The notes: generated from the sequence alone by a model not told the origin. Positions 1 to 9,079 are shown, counted from the first letter of the stretch. The stretch is 55,726 nucleotides of DNA from an uncultured Porphyromonas sp. (GCF_938039215.1 NZ_CALHVI010000049.1:1-55726); one strand, 5' to 3'. Numbers and translations are program-made.

Positions 1-335
1 AGCTGGAAGGCGATGAAGTCTGCATAAGGAGCGCCCTCAGCGAGGGTCCACGTCTTGCCCTTCTTGACGAAGGTGAACTCCTGCGTGTCGTAGATGTTGC
101 GGAACTCATACTTCCCCGACGAGGGGACGAAGTGGAAGTCCTTGCGCCCATGTAGGTGGCCCATGCTCAGGGTGAGCGTGACACGAGCGATCTCACCAGC
201 AGGGGAGACGGTGCCTCCGCCAGGGTTGGGAGTGGGGGGAGGCGTGGGTTCGTCGTCGCTCGTGCAGGCCGAGAGACCGAGCGCTAAGGTAGCGAGGAGA
301 CCGAAGGAGAGGGTCTTGATGAAGGATAGTTTCAT
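1..335 (-). CDS. Putative histidine-containing lipoprotein, 3' end cut by window edge
   Basis: This reading frame opens at an ATG at 335 and stays open to the window edge, so the last part of the gene is missing. The start MKLSFIKTL is followed by a hydrophobic stretch and the lipobox LSAC, then a low-complexity linker rich in D, E, P and T. The mature part begins with a short beta-like segment, IARVTLTL, followed by GHLHG and FHF, three histidines close together. The next lipoprotein upstream has a similar layout, so the two may be related. It is the last visible gene of a minus-strand group with a TonB-dependent receptor, 19 bases after the stop of its neighbour. A role in metal or ligand capture at the outer membrane is inference. 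Confidence 0.7.
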   Translation of the reverse strand, partial: MKLSFIKTLSFGLLATLALGLSACTSDDEPTPPPTPNPGGGTVSPAGEIARVTLTLSMGHLHGRKDFHFVPSSGKYEFRNIYDTQEFTFVKKGKTWTLAEGAPYADFIAFQ

Positions 336-354
336 AATGGGTGAAATCGGGGGA

Positions 355-1143
355 TTAGTTGGTAGCTACGTCGAAGTGAATGGTCATGTTGATATCAGCG
401 TCTGCACCGGGCAGGACCGTGGAGTAGAAGGGGCGGATAGCCTTCGAACCCGCATAGGTGAACTTCGTATTGAAGAAGTGCCCCAGCGTGATGACCATCG
501 TCACTTCCTTCGTCTCGGCACGGGTCACGGGCTTGACGAACTGCAGGAAGCCCGACAGCCCGACAGGGTTAGCATCCAGATACTCTGACCCGTCACTTTG
601 CTTGCGAGGGATGCGGTCGCAGTAGGCATAGTCATAGCTCAGCGCTTCCTTGAACCGGGCAAAGAGGGGAGTATTTCTCCCGTCGTCCGAATAGCCGATG
701 ATCTGCTTGAAGAAGTGCTGATGACGGTTGATCTGCTCATCGGAGACAAGCTGGGCATCCATAGCTTCGCCCGTAGCGGTCTTGTAGTTGATCGTGAGGA
801 GGTAGACTCGGTTAGGTACCTTGGTCGTGCTCTCGACAGAGAAGCGACGCACGTAGCCAGGCCCCTCGGTGTACTTGATCTGACCACTGCTCTGGTCGAG
901 CTCGATGGTCTGATGTACGCGGTCAAGCTCGACATCATCGGGGTTCATCAGGGCAGTGAAGGTCTTGCCTGCCTTCAGTGTCCCTTGGGTGAGGGTGAGC
1001 TGGGCGATGGTGGGCTGGTCATGACCCTTATTCTTTCGTTCGTCGGTAGGTGGCTTTGGGGTGGTCTTACCGCAGCTGGCGAGGATAGCCATGAGGCTGA
1101 AGGCGAGTGCTCCGAAGCGGAGACCCAGAGGAAATCGGTTCAT
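355..1143 (-). CDS. Putative outer-membrane lipoprotein next to a TonB-dependent receptor
   Basis: The 262-residue product has a signal peptide with lipobox LASC (lipid-modified Cys at residue 24), followed by a short charged linker. I do not recognise the family. Histidine-containing segments are visible (NRHQHFF, GHFFNTKF), and the mature N-terminus (IAQLTLTQGTLKAGK) resembles the start of the downstream lipoprotein (IARVTLTLSMGHLHG). The gene lies 47 bases after the TonB-dependent receptor gene on the same strand, so it is probably co-transcribed. Bacteroidota receptors often work with a surface lipoprotein that binds the ligand first; that this protein does so, and that the ligand is a metal or metal complex, is inferred from context and histidines. 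Confidence 0.75.
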   Translation of the reverse strand: MNRFPLGLRFGALAFSLMAILASCGKTTPKPPTDERKNKGHDQPTIAQLTLTQGTLKAGKTFTALMNPDDVELDRVHQTIELDQSSGQIKYTEGPGYVRRFSVESTTKVPNRVYLLTINYKTATGEAMDAQLVSDEQINRHQHFFKQIIGYSDDGRNTPLFARFKEALSYDYAYCDRIPRKQSDGSEYLDANPVGLSGFLQFVKPVTRAETKEVTMVITLGHFFNTKFTYAGSKAIRPFYSTVLPGADADINMTIHFDVATN

Positions 1144-1190
1144 TGTCTTATGAGGGAATTAAAGGTGGAAGTCTTCTTAGTAGAAGGGGA

Positions 1191-3485
1191 TTAGAAGTGC
1201 CAGCGGAGCGCTAGTCGGATGTCTCGACCTGCGTCGTGGGCATAGTAGCGAGCACGGTTAGTGTACTCCTTGTACTCGGTATTGAAGAGGTTGTCTACAC
1301 TGAGCGTAAGGCGTAGGGACTGACGGCCACGAAGGGGCTTGGAGAGGCTTGCCTCGAGCCCGAAGAGATGGTAGGGAGCGGGGCTATCGGTGAGGTCGGT
1401 GCTCCTATCGAAGCGGTGCTGTCGGTCGACGAAGAGATGGCTCACTGAGAGTTCACTCTCCCAGTGCTTCGGCAGGTCCAGGCGCAGTCCTACTTCCTCC
1501 GTCAGACGTAGGGCAGGGATGTAAGGGAAGTAGCGACCTGTCTTCAGCTCCTCTGCCCAAACCATAGAGCCCTTGAGGCGGGCATAGAGGCGCTGGGGCA
1601 GTACATAGTAGCGGGTATCTAGGTCGAAGCCTCGGAAGAAGGCATCCCGCTGTCGGTAGCGGAAGATCGGGTATTCCCCAGCGAGCGTCTGGGCATATTC
1701 ATTCGAGGGCTCTTCGTAGATATAGCCGTCCATCCACTGCAGGTACCCGTCGAGGGTCATATCCCAGCGGTCAGAATGGTGCGAGAGCGAAGTGACCCAC
1801 TTATAGCCACGCTCCGAGCGGAGGGTACGGTCGCCGTAGACGAAGATCGCCGAGCCATGCTGACTGCCGAGACTGTAGAGCTCCTGCACATGTGGGGCAC
1901 GGAAGGCAAGGCCTACATTGCTCGTGACCTTACCCCCTCGCCAGAGATGCAGGTGCCCGCCGAGGGTGTAGGTGAGGTTGGTGAAGGCATGGTCTCCCGA
2001 GAAGTACTCCCCTGCGATGTCGTAGCCTGCTACGCTCATCGTCATCCGATCCAGACGAAGCCCCGCCTCCAGACCGAAGCGGTCGGCTTGGTAGCGCTGG
2101 AGGGCATAGCCACCCCAAGAGAGTTGGGTGTAGTTGGGGATCGGTGGGGTGAAGCCCGTACCAGCATTGCTGTAGTTGTCGAGGTATTCGCCGTGTAGAC
2201 CGACCTCGCTATCCCAGCGGTGGTAGTGCTTGCGCCACGAGGCATCCAGCTGGAGGGAGCTCAGCGAGAGGGAGAGAGTAGGCACGGCGGAGTAGGCGCT
2301 ATTCCTACGGATGGCATATTCCTCTCGGCGGTCTTGCTGGAGGGAGCTCTGCAGGGTGAAGAGCCCAAGGCGCTCATCGTGCCACGTCCCTTTGAGGCGG
2401 GCTAGATAGTGGACGACGCTATGGTAAGGACTGCCGATCTCTCGGGAGAAGGGACGGAAGAGGTCGGGCTTGCCTCGCTCGAGGAGTTCGGCCATCCCCT
2501 CACGGCTACGTAGGTGCCCCGAGGGAAGAAGGCCAGTCTTATTCTGATAGCGACTGAAGAGCCCTTCGAGGGTCAGACGATCCTTCCTCCAGCCTAGGGT
2601 GAGCGCATTGTTCAGCTCACGAACGCCCGTATTCATCAGGAGGTAATGGGCGGAGGATCTATCCCCTGCATTGGTGTAGGAGGTCTGCAGGCGGTAGGCT
2701 AAGGGGGAGTAACCTGGGAGGGTGCCTTCGAGTCGGACGGAGGAGCTCAGACGATGCCCATTCGAGGCATAAACTCCTGCCACTGCACCACGGAGGCCCT
2801 CTTCGCCGTAGGGCAAGGGGAGCTGATCCATGACGATAGCTCCAGCGATGGCCTCTGCGCCATAGCGTACGGCTTCTGCGCCCTTGATGACTTGGACGCT
2901 ACCGTTGCTCTCGGCATCGACCTCTGGGGCATGGTCGTCGCCCCACTGCTGACCCGAGAGGCGCACCCCGTTGTTCACGAGCAAGACACGTGTGCCGTAC
3001 ATCCCGTGGATGACGGGCTTGGCCGTGGTCGTCCCCGTCTGTAGGCTCGTCACGCCACTGATGTCGGTCAGGAGCGAAGCGAGGCTTCGTCCGAGGTTGC
3101 GCTCCAGCTGGATGGAGGAGACTTTGGAAGAGACGCTATTGACGAGTCGGGTACTACGAGAGCCGACGACGGTGACCGAAGAGAGGCTTCGCTCTTCGGG
3201 GTGAAGATGGAGGGTATAGATCCCCGTCGTCGCTCTTAGCTGCTTGAGGGGGATGAAGCCTTCGTGATAGCCGACGAGGTGGACGTGGAGCCCATCGGTC
3301 TCTTCGGCATCGAGGGTGAGGGTGAGCTGTCCCTTTAGGTCGGTCTGCATGGTCTTCTTCCCGATGTGGGCTACGGCAGCGACCAGTGGATCGCCCGTAT
3401 GCTCATCGAGGACCTGAATGCGGACACTCTGGCTCTGGGCCATGAGGTCAGCGCTCCCAAGGAAGAGGAGGAAGAGTAGGCTCAT
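1191..3485 (-). CDS. TonB-dependent outer-membrane receptor, probable metal or metal-complex uptake
   Basis: This is a TonB-dependent receptor of about 764 residues. I chose the ATG at 3485 because it gives a compact signal peptide (MSLLFLLFLGSADLMAQ); an upstream ATG at 3575 would add 30 residues. Numbered from that upstream ATG, a carboxypeptidase-regulatory-like domain covers about 50-125 and the plug starts near 133. The segment GTRVLLVNNGVRLSGQQWG (residues 194-212), followed by DDHAPEVD, is typical of the branch that includes zinc and iron-complex receptors. The protein ends with a beta-barrel and a terminal Phe. Import would be driven by TonB/ExbBD encoded elsewhere. Flanking genes encode histidine-bearing lipoproteins and a small Cys/His membrane protein, which fits metal uptake; the substrate is not shown by the sequence. 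Confidence 0.9.
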   Translation of the reverse strand: MSLLFLLFLGSADLMAQSQSVRIQVLDEHTGDPLVAAVAHIGKKTMQTDLKGQLTLTLDAEETDGLHVHLVGYHEGFIPLKQLRATTGIYTLHLHPEERSLSSVTVVGSRSTRLVNSVSSKVSSIQLERNLGRSLASLLTDISGVTSLQTGTTTAKPVIHGMYGTRVLLVNNGVRLSGQQWGDDHAPEVDAESNGSVQVIKGAEAVRYGAEAIAGAIVMDQLPLPYGEEGLRGAVAGVYASNGHRLSSSVRLEGTLPGYSPLAYRLQTSYTNAGDRSSAHYLLMNTGVRELNNALTLGWRKDRLTLEGLFSRYQNKTGLLPSGHLRSREGMAELLERGKPDLFRPFSREIGSPYHSVVHYLARLKGTWHDERLGLFTLQSSLQQDRREEYAIRRNSAYSAVPTLSLSLSSLQLDASWRKHYHRWDSEVGLHGEYLDNYSNAGTGFTPPIPNYTQLSWGGYALQRYQADRFGLEAGLRLDRMTMSVAGYDIAGEYFSGDHAFTNLTYTLGGHLHLWRGGKVTSNVGLAFRAPHVQELYSLGSQHGSAIFVYGDRTLRSERGYKWVTSLSHHSDRWDMTLDGYLQWMDGYIYEEPSNEYAQTLAGEYPIFRYRQRDAFFRGFDLDTRYYVLPQRLYARLKGSMVWAEELKTGRYFPYIPALRLTEEVGLRLDLPKHWESELSVSHLFVDRQHRFDRSTDLTDSPAPYHLFGLEASLSKPLRGRQSLRLTLSVDNLFNTEYKEYTNRARYYAHDAGRDIRLALRWHF

Positions 3486-3734
3486 GAAGAAACCAGCCCT
3501 TCTCCACCTCTGGAGGTGTAGATAGCACATAGGTAAAAAGGAAAAGGAGAGTAAAGGTCGAGTCACGGCACTCATATAGCACTAGGAACCCACGTACCAG
3601 CTCCCGTCCCATCAGGACGAGTGCTTGCAGAGGCTGATCTCTACGCTATAAGAGGCTGGGAAGGGCATGACTAGGCGCATACGTAGCACGTATGAGGATG
3701 TAGCTTGCCCTAAGATGGGGGGATATAGAGAGGA

Positions 3735-4073
3735 TTAACAGAGCGTAGGGGGAGCCCGTAGCTGTACCGCATCCCTGCGGATCGAGCGAACTAGGTGCAC
3801 AAGGCGCACCCCAAGTACTTGTACCCCGAGGGCCATCGCCACGAGCATCGTGCCCATGGTGAGGGCGAGGAAGGGGGTGTGGATGAAGTGACAGATCGAG
3901 CAATCGGCCTGCTCAAGATGGGTCGTGTAGCCCTCGGTCTGAGAGTACACGTCCCCCGACACCACCTCAGCACGGTGGCTGAGATCGTGTAGGCTGACCA
4001 TCGCTAGCAGGCTTAGAAATAGCCCTAAGAAGAGGGTCGCCAGTCGCCGATGTTTGCTCTCTGTCTGCATCAC
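3735..4073 (-). CDS. Small membrane protein with HxxxH and CxxC motifs at head of receptor locus
   Basis: The 112-residue product has an N-terminal hydrophobic helix (about residues 11-27), a short soluble loop and a second hydrophobic segment (about 68-92). The loop carries HDLSH and DCSICHF, so histidines and a CxxC pair sit between the membrane helices, as in small proteins found beside metal-uptake receptors in Bacteroidota. I cannot name the family with certainty. A TATATTTG-type box on the minus strand (4097-4104) lies 23 bases upstream of the ATG, consistent with this gene opening the transcript toward the TonB-dependent receptor 160 bases downstream. A metal-sensing or metal-handling role is inference. 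Confidence 0.65.
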   Translation of the reverse strand: MMQTESKHRRLATLFLGLFLSLLAMVSLHDLSHRAEVVSGDVYSQTEGYTTHLEQADCSICHFIHTPFLALTMGTMLVAMALGVQVLGVRLVHLVRSIRRDAVQLRAPPTLC

Positions 4074-4096
4074 GTCGTACAGGGATTTACTCAGCG

Positions 4097-4104
4097 CAAA
4101 TATA
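4097..4104 (-). promoter_or_regulatory. Bacteroidota-type -7 box upstream of the small membrane protein
   Basis: The minus strand reads TATATTTG, matching the TAnnTTTG box of Bacteroidota promoters, 23 bases before the ATG at 4073. No clear -33 TTG was assigned. Confidence 0.5.
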
Positions 4105-4199
4105 GCTATTCCTCTGATTTCGCTTCCCCCTCCTCTTTCCTTCTACTCCTTGCTCTCTGATCGGGGAACTTGGGGAAGGCTTCTGGAGTACCCTCTGAG

Positions 4200-4285
4200 G
4201 ACCCTACGGTAGGTCGCCTTGACGACCTACTGTAGATCGGTCGACCGACCTACCGTGGGTCGTCAAGGCGACCCACAGTAGGTTT
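4200..4285. repeat. Palindrome array A: four 17-bp units at 23-bp pitch
   Basis: Units lie at 4200-4216, 4223-4239, 4246-4262 and 4269-4285, separated by six-base spacers ccttga, gtcgac and tcaagg. Central bases are G, T, C, A in order. The outer spacers are reverse complements, so the whole array can fold around the central gtcgac. The last unit ends in GGTTT and is followed by cttttgggggg. The array fills most of the 351-base gap between the 3' end of the minus-strand lipoprotein gene (4425) and the start of the small membrane protein gene (4073). Nothing else was seen in that gap except the promoter box. Confidence 0.93.
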
Positions 4286-4424
4286 CTTTTGGGGGGTAGC
4301 GCTGAGGGGCTTCTATCCCGCTCTGGGTGCGGGTTCACGAAGGGGGGATAAGCCGAGGGGCTACCCCCTTGCTGCGATGAGCAAAGCGGTAGCCCCCCGA
4401 ATAGAGACCCAGATAAAACAAAGA

Positions 4425-4925
4425 CTATTTCTTGTCTTTCATTTTTTTGTAGACGACCTTGGTTTTGTCGCCGAGTTGTTGGGTGAGTTCATCCTTAGCC
4501 TTGTCGTAGGTCATACGAGCGAACTCCGCCATCTTCTCCTTGGAGATGGCCTTGCCCTTGTCGTCCTTCATGTCGGTGAAGGTGACCATGGTGCCCGAGA
4601 TGGTATACTTGCCCATGAAGGTCTCCATCTGAGCCATACCCTTGTCCTGCTTGTCGGCGAGAGACTCGGTGGCATCGGCGGGCTTAGCCTTAGGCATCAT
4701 CTTGTAGGTGACCATACCTGCCTTGGTGAAGGTGAGGCTCTTTTCCATAGCATCCCCCATGGCCATGCTTGCGGTATATACTCCGTCGAGCATCACGGCC
4801 TTAGGATCGGGCTTGAGATTTTGATTCTGACCTTGCTTGGGTTTGCGGGGAGTGTCCTGCTTGCTACATGCGGGTGTACCGAGGACGAGCGCAGCGAGGG
4901 CTGCGAGTGCAAAGATCTTCTTCAT
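4425..4925 (-). CDS. Small hypothetical lipoprotein
   Basis: The 166-residue product starts MKKIFALAALAALVLGTPAC, a clear lipoprotein signal with the modified Cys at residue 20. A K/Q/N/P-rich linker follows. The rest is a small, lysine- and methionine-rich domain that begins DGVYTASMAMGDAMEKSLTF and reads like a lipocalin-type 'value of a measured effect' fold (GKYTISGTMVTFTD), but I do not recognise the family. It appears to be a single-gene unit: a TACTTTTG box lies 36 bases upstream and repeat array A lies downstream. Function unknown. Confidence 0.75.
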   Translation of the reverse strand: MKKIFALAALAALVLGTPACSKQDTPRKPKQGQNQNLKPDPKAVMLDGVYTASMAMGDAMEKSLTFTKAGMVTYKMMPKAKPADATESLADKQDKGMAQMETFMGKYTISGTMVTFTDMKDDKGKAISKEKMAEFARMTYDKAKDELTQQLGDKTKVVYKKMKDKK

Positions 4926-4961
4926 TGGAGTGATTTAGATTAGAGGTTTAACTTACCGAGT

Positions 4962-4969
4962 CAAAAGTA
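4962..4969 (-). promoter_or_regulatory. -7 box upstream of the small lipoprotein
   Basis: The minus strand reads TACTTTTG, a match to TAnnTTTG, 36 bases before the ATG at 4925. Confidence 0.45.
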
Positions 4970-5047
4970 GAGAGAATGCCCGCTTGCCCCAAGATCCTTC
5001 TTCGCTGCATAGAGCTAGGCGAACGAGGCGCAAGGGCGCATAAAATA

Positions 5048-5080
5048 AGGGAAGTCGCTCAGTTTTGAGCGGACTTCCCT
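5048..5080 (-). terminator. Intrinsic terminator after murF-alr
   Basis: A stem of 14 base pairs with one bulged base (5048-5061 with 5066-5080) has a four-base loop and, on the minus strand, is followed by TTATTTTATG. It lies about 100 bases past the stop of the murF-alr gene, in the direction of its transcription. Confidence 0.75.
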
Positions 5081-5177
5081 GATCATAAAATAGGAATTGG
5101 GAAAGGGAAAATTCGCACTTTCCACCCTAGTGAAAGTACGATCTAGACGGATCTACCGCTCTTCCCCTCCTCGTAGC

Positions 5178-7676
5178 TTACTCCCGCCAATAGCGGCGCT
5201 GGATGCGTCCCGAGAGCCCTGTGAGGATCTCATAGGGGATGGTGTCGCAGGCCTCGGCAAGGACGGTGAGCGGACGCTCTTCTCCCCCGAAGATCAGGAC
5301 GGGGTCTCCCGAGCGGGCTTCGGGCACTTCGGTGATGTCGATCATGCAGGCATCCATGCAGACATTGCCGATCGTAGGGCAGAGCTTGCCATGCACGAGC
5401 ACCGAGTAAGCCCCTCGGCTGAGCCTGCGGGAGAAGCCATCTGCATAGCCAATAGGGATGACGGCGATGCGTGAAGGGCGGGTCGTCAGTCCCCGACAGC
5501 CATAGCCCACTGCTTCGCCCTCGGGGAGCTCACGGGTCTGTAGGATGACGGTGGAGAGGCGGGCGATGGGCTCGATGCTGGGATAGTTCGTCGGGCTGAT
5601 GCCATAGAGCCCGATCCCCAGACGAGCCATGTCGAGGGCATACTCGGGGAAGCGCTCGATCCCCGCGGTATTGAGTAGATGGCGCTTGGGCTGGTAGCCC
5701 AGAGATTCGGTGAGGAGCTCCGTAGCCGAGAGGAAGGCCTTAGCCTGCCCCTCGGTGAAGGCTCGCAGCTCAGGTTCGTCTGCCGAAGCAAGGTGCGAGA
5801 AGACCGAACTGACACGAAGCTCAGGATGCTCCCTGAGGAACGCTCCTACGGCGCTTAGCTCAGAGGGGGCAAAGCCCAGACGGTGCATCCCACTATCGAC
5901 CTTGATGTGGATGGGGAAGGCGGAGAGCCCTGCTGACCGAGCCCTTTCAGCTAGCCCTTCGAGGAGCTCAAAGCTATAGACCTCGGGCTCGAGGTGATGT
6001 GAGAAGAGGGTATCGGCCACCGACAGCTCGGGGTTCATGATCATGATGTGCGTGCGGATGCCCCTATCTCGCAGTTCTCGCCCTTCGTCCGCTACGGCGA
6101 CGGCTAGATATTCGACCCGATGCTCCTGTAGGGTGCGTGCCAGCTCGAAGGCCCCCGTGCCATAGCCATCAGCCTTGATCATGCAGATCAGCGGGTGGTG
6201 GGCAGGGAGGAGCGAGCGGTAGAGGTTGAGATTGTGCACGACGGCACTGAGGTCGATATCCAGCACGGTCTGATGCTCCCGTGAGGAGAGTCTGCGGTAG
6301 ACCTCATCCAGAGCGAAGCTACGAGCGCCCTTGATCAGGATGCAGGAGTCATGCAGGCCTCGTAGCAGGGAAGAAGCGAGGAGCTCCTCAGTGGAAGCGA
6401 AGAAGTGGATATTCATCCCCTCGAAGAAGGCTTGAGAGGCGGAGAGGTGAGGCCCTACGGCGAAGATCTCGGCGATCCCGTAGCCTCGGAGGAGTTCCGC
6501 TACTTCGGCATAGAGGTCGGCATCCCTCCGTCCGCTCCCTTCGATATCGGAGAGGAGGAGCACAGGACGTGAGGAGGTCGCCGAGGAGCGCCTTCTGAGG
6601 AAGTCCAGCGCAATAGAGAGCGACTGGAGGTCACAGCTGTAGGCATCATCGATGAGGGTATTGCCTTGGAGGCCGTCCTTCACCTCGAGGCGCATCGAGA
6701 CGCTGGCGAGGGAGCGCCAAGCGGAGGGCTCTAGGAGTAGCTCGGGGGCAAGGGCGGAGACGACGGCGAGACAGCAGTAGACATCCTCGAGATAGGCTTG
6801 GTCGGCGAAGGGAACGGTCAGCTGGTAGCTCTTCCCCTCATGCGTGATGGTGAGTTTGCTTTGCTCAAGCTTCGTCGTGCATTCAGCTATATAGATGGTG
6901 GCCTTAGGATCTCTGCGGCTCCAAGTGATGTGCTTGCAGTCGGGGTACTTCTCCCGCATCGCTTCCCGTACGAGCGCATCATCGAGGCTGTAGAAAAGAG
7001 TCTCAGAGTGACGGAAGAGGAGGAGCTTCTCTTCGAGCTTCTCCTCTAGGCTAGAGAAGCCTTCCTGATGAGCACTGCCTAGCGAGGTGAAGACCCCATA
7101 CTTCGGACGGATCACAGGCTCGAGAGCGACCATCTCCCCAGTGCGGGAGATCCCCGCTTCGAAGAGTCCTAGTTCGTCCTCCTCCGTGATGCTCAGTACC
7201 GAGAGGGGTACGCCGATCTGCGAATTGTAGCTACGGGGAGAGCGCACGGTCGTATAGCGGGTAGCGAGGAGTTGGTAGAGGAGTTCCTTCACGATCGTCT
7301 TGCCATTGCTCCCCGTGATGCCTAGCGCTTGGAGCTGGGGGAAACGCTCCCGATGAGCCCGAGCCAGCTGCTGTAGTGCCGTGATCGATGAGGGGACGAC
7401 GTACCAGTTCGCCTCGGGGTAGCTGGTGGACTCTTCGCCCGTCAGTCGCTCGACGACAAAGCTCCTTACACCAGCACCGTAGAGCGCACCTATGTACTGA
7501 TGACCATCACCCGACTCCGTGCGAATAGCGAAGAAGAGGGTCGCTTCGGGCTGGATGAGCGAACGGCTATCCGTGAGGATGTGGCTGACCGAAGAGCTGT
7601 GCCCTAGTTGGGGCTCAATTGAGAAGATGCTGGCAAGAGCCTTCGGAGAGAAGGCGGGAGAAACTAGTCGATCCAT
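5178..7676 (-). CDS. murF-alr: Bifunctional MurF ligase / alanine racemase fusion
   Basis: The 832-residue protein joins two cell-wall enzymes. The N-terminal part (about 1-465) is UDP-MurNAc-tripeptide--D-alanyl-D-alanine ligase, with the ATP-binding loop GSNGKT at 122-127 and the Mur ligase segment NSQIGVP at 151-157. The C-terminal part (about 470-832) is PLP-dependent alanine racemase: the PLP lysine is K501 in MIKADGYGTG, the catalytic tyrosine is in AVGYG, and PIGYADG follows 19 residues later as in the Geobacillus enzyme. The racemase makes D-Ala and the ligase attaches D-Ala-D-Ala to the peptidoglycan precursor. This fusion is well known in Bacteroidota. The gene overlaps the GSCFA gene upstream by 13 bases, so the two are probably translated together. 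Confidence 0.96.
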   Translation of the reverse strand: MDRLVSPAFSPKALASIFSIEPQLGHSSSVSHILTDSRSLIQPEATLFFAIRTESGDGHQYIGALYGAGVRSFVVERLTGEESTSYPEANWYVVPSSITALQQLARAHRERFPQLQALGITGSNGKTIVKELLYQLLATRYTTVRSPRSYNSQIGVPLSVLSITEEDELGLFEAGISRTGEMVALEPVIRPKYGVFTSLGSAHQEGFSSLEEKLEEKLLLFRHSETLFYSLDDALVREAMREKYPDCKHITWSRRDPKATIYIAECTTKLEQSKLTITHEGKSYQLTVPFADQAYLEDVYCCLAVVSALAPELLLEPSAWRSLASVSMRLEVKDGLQGNTLIDDAYSCDLQSLSIALDFLRRRSSATSSRPVLLLSDIEGSGRRDADLYAEVAELLRGYGIAEIFAVGPHLSASQAFFEGMNIHFFASTEELLASSLLRGLHDSCILIKGARSFALDEVYRRLSSREHQTVLDIDLSAVVHNLNLYRSLLPAHHPLICMIKADGYGTGAFELARTLQEHRVEYLAVAVADEGRELRDRGIRTHIMIMNPELSVADTLFSHHLEPEVYSFELLEGLAERARSAGLSAFPIHIKVDSGMHRLGFAPSELSAVGAFLREHPELRVSSVFSHLASADEPELRAFTEGQAKAFLSATELLTESLGYQPKRHLLNTAGIERFPEYALDMARLGIGLYGISPTNYPSIEPIARLSTVILQTRELPEGEAVGYGCRGLTTRPSRIAVIPIGYADGFSRRLSRGAYSVLVHGKLCPTIGNVCMDACMIDITEVPEARSGDPVLIFGGEERPLTVLAEACDTIPYEILTGLSGRIQRRYWRE

Positions 7677-8659
7677 GAAGGTAAATCGTACAGCTGAGCA
7701 AGGGGATATTGGGTGCGGAAGGCTTGGATTCGCCCACGGAGCGTCTGGAGACGCTGGGCATGAGCCTTCCCCTCTTCGTGTAGGGGACGATGGCTGAGCT
7801 CTCGTCGAAGGCGATGGGCTAGTGGGAGACCACGCTGAGACTCTTCATCGAGGAGCCACGAGGAGAAGCGCTCTTGGACGATGCGCTGTGTGAGGGTGCT
7901 CGGATGGACAAGGTCATCGGCGTAGTAGCGATAATCTCGCAGTTCGTCCAGCACCAGTTCGTAGGAGGGGAAGTAGAAGCAGTTCTGTGGGTAGAGGCGG
8001 GTGAGCTCCTCGGCGAAGAGGAGGAGTGTCGCCTTGCTGAGGGCATTGCCATGGGCTCCATCTCGGAGGTGGCGCACGGGGCTTACGGCCTGCACGATGA
8101 TGAGGTCGGGATAGCGTCCACGTAGCTCTTCGATCAGTGGGCACCAGACGGAGAGAAGTTCGCTGAGGGAGGCTCTGTCTCGTCGGAAGGTGCGCTCGGG
8201 GAGCTTATGACAGTTGCTCACCACTTGACCGAGCCCTCCGCCATAGTCCTCTGTGGCGAGGCGGTAGACATAGGCTGTCCCCCAAGTCACGAGGAGGAAG
8301 CTCAGGTGTGGAAGTAGCTCAAGGGCAGAGCGTCTTGCCTCATTCATCCTCAGGAGCGCTCCCTCTGGATCTATGGAGGAGAAGCTCCCATGATGTAGGA
8401 AGGAATGGTAGAGCCCCTCATACTCGAAGAGGTCTTGCTCCTCGAAGTCTTTCCCCTTCAGTAGCTGGTTTAGCCCCTCAGCTATCGAGAGGGGGTTGTA
8501 CTGGATGCCGAAGGGATTGATCTCTAGGGATAGCCCCCCTTCTCTCAGATACGTGCCTATGTGCTCACTGAAGCATGAGCCCAAGCTGAGCCCACTCATC
8601 CCATAGCTGAGACGAGGAGGTGAGGGAGGAAGTTGAATAGGAGTGGATAGCTGGATCAT
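7664..8659 (-). CDS. GSCFA-domain protein (SGNH-hydrolase-like)
   Basis: The 331-residue protein carries the family-defining GSCFSEHIG near its start (GSCF at residues 27-30) followed by NPFGIQYNP. Near residue 265 the stretch YYADDLVHPS has the D..H spacing of the catalytic Asp/His block in SGNH/GDSL hydrolases, to which the GSCFA family is distantly related; the Ser in GSCF would be the nucleophile by analogy. No signal peptide is seen, so it is probably cytoplasmic. Its end overlaps the murF-alr start by 13 bases, and it follows the YraN gene by nine bases. The link with cell-wall synthesis is positional only; the substrate is unknown. Confidence 0.88.
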   Translation of the reverse strand: MIQLSTPIQLPPSPPRLSYGMSGLSLGSCFSEHIGTYLREGGLSLEINPFGIQYNPLSIAEGLNQLLKGKDFEEQDLFEYEGLYHSFLHHGSFSSIDPEGALLRMNEARRSALELLPHLSFLLVTWGTAYVYRLATEDYGGGLGQVVSNCHKLPERTFRRDRASLSELLSVWCPLIEELRGRYPDLIIVQAVSPVRHLRDGAHGNALSKATLLLFAEELTRLYPQNCFYFPSYELVLDELRDYRYYADDLVHPSTLTQRIVQERFSSWLLDEESQRGLPLAHRLRRELSHRPLHEEGKAHAQRLQTLRGRIQAFRTQYPLAQLYDLPSWID

Positions 8660-8668
8660 GCGAAGATG

Positions 8669-9079
8669 CTAGCGGTGAGAGCGGCGAGATGTGGCTCTAG
8701 ATCTTCTCGAGGAGCGGAGCTGTGGATAGAAGGCTGAGGGGATGTGCTCGATCGTATAGCCTCCGTCTGCCTTTAGGTCGAGGGCAAGGATGTCGTAGCG
8801 TACTTCTAGGTCAAGGGCATGCTTACGGACGTAGGCATTGGTAGCTCGGATCAGATGCTCTTGCTTCTCTTGGGCTACGGAGTCTCGAGCGGAGATATGG
8901 CTCCCTATGCCTCGGGTCTTTACTTCGGCGATGATAAGCGTCTCCCCCCATTGGGCGATGATGTCTACCTCTTTGTGCCCGAAGCGCCAGTTGCGTTCGA
9001 GGATACGATAGCCTTTGCGCTCCAGATAGCGGCAGGCTAGTTCTTCACCAAGCGCACCTGTCTGGAGATGTTGGTCCAT
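8669..9079 (-). CDS. YraN / UPF0102 family putative endonuclease
   Basis: The 136-residue protein matches the UPF0102 (YraN) family: GALGEELACRYLERKGYRI at the N-terminus, then EVDIIAQ and IIAEVKTR, which supply the D...ExK residues of a PD-(D/E)xK nuclease-like fold. The C-terminus is a basic, serine/arginine-rich tail. The ATG at 9079 lies inside the end of glsB, a 43-base overlap in another frame, and no later Met fits, so translational coupling is likely. The family is widespread and associated with DNA or Holliday-junction processing, but its exact role is unsettled. Confidence 0.88.
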   Translation of the reverse strand: MDQHLQTGALGEELACRYLERKGYRILERNWRFGHKEVDIIAQWGETLIIAEVKTRGIGSHISARDSVAQEKQEHLIRATNAYVRKHALDLEVRYDILALDLKADGGYTIEHIPSAFYPQLRSSRRSRATSRRSHR

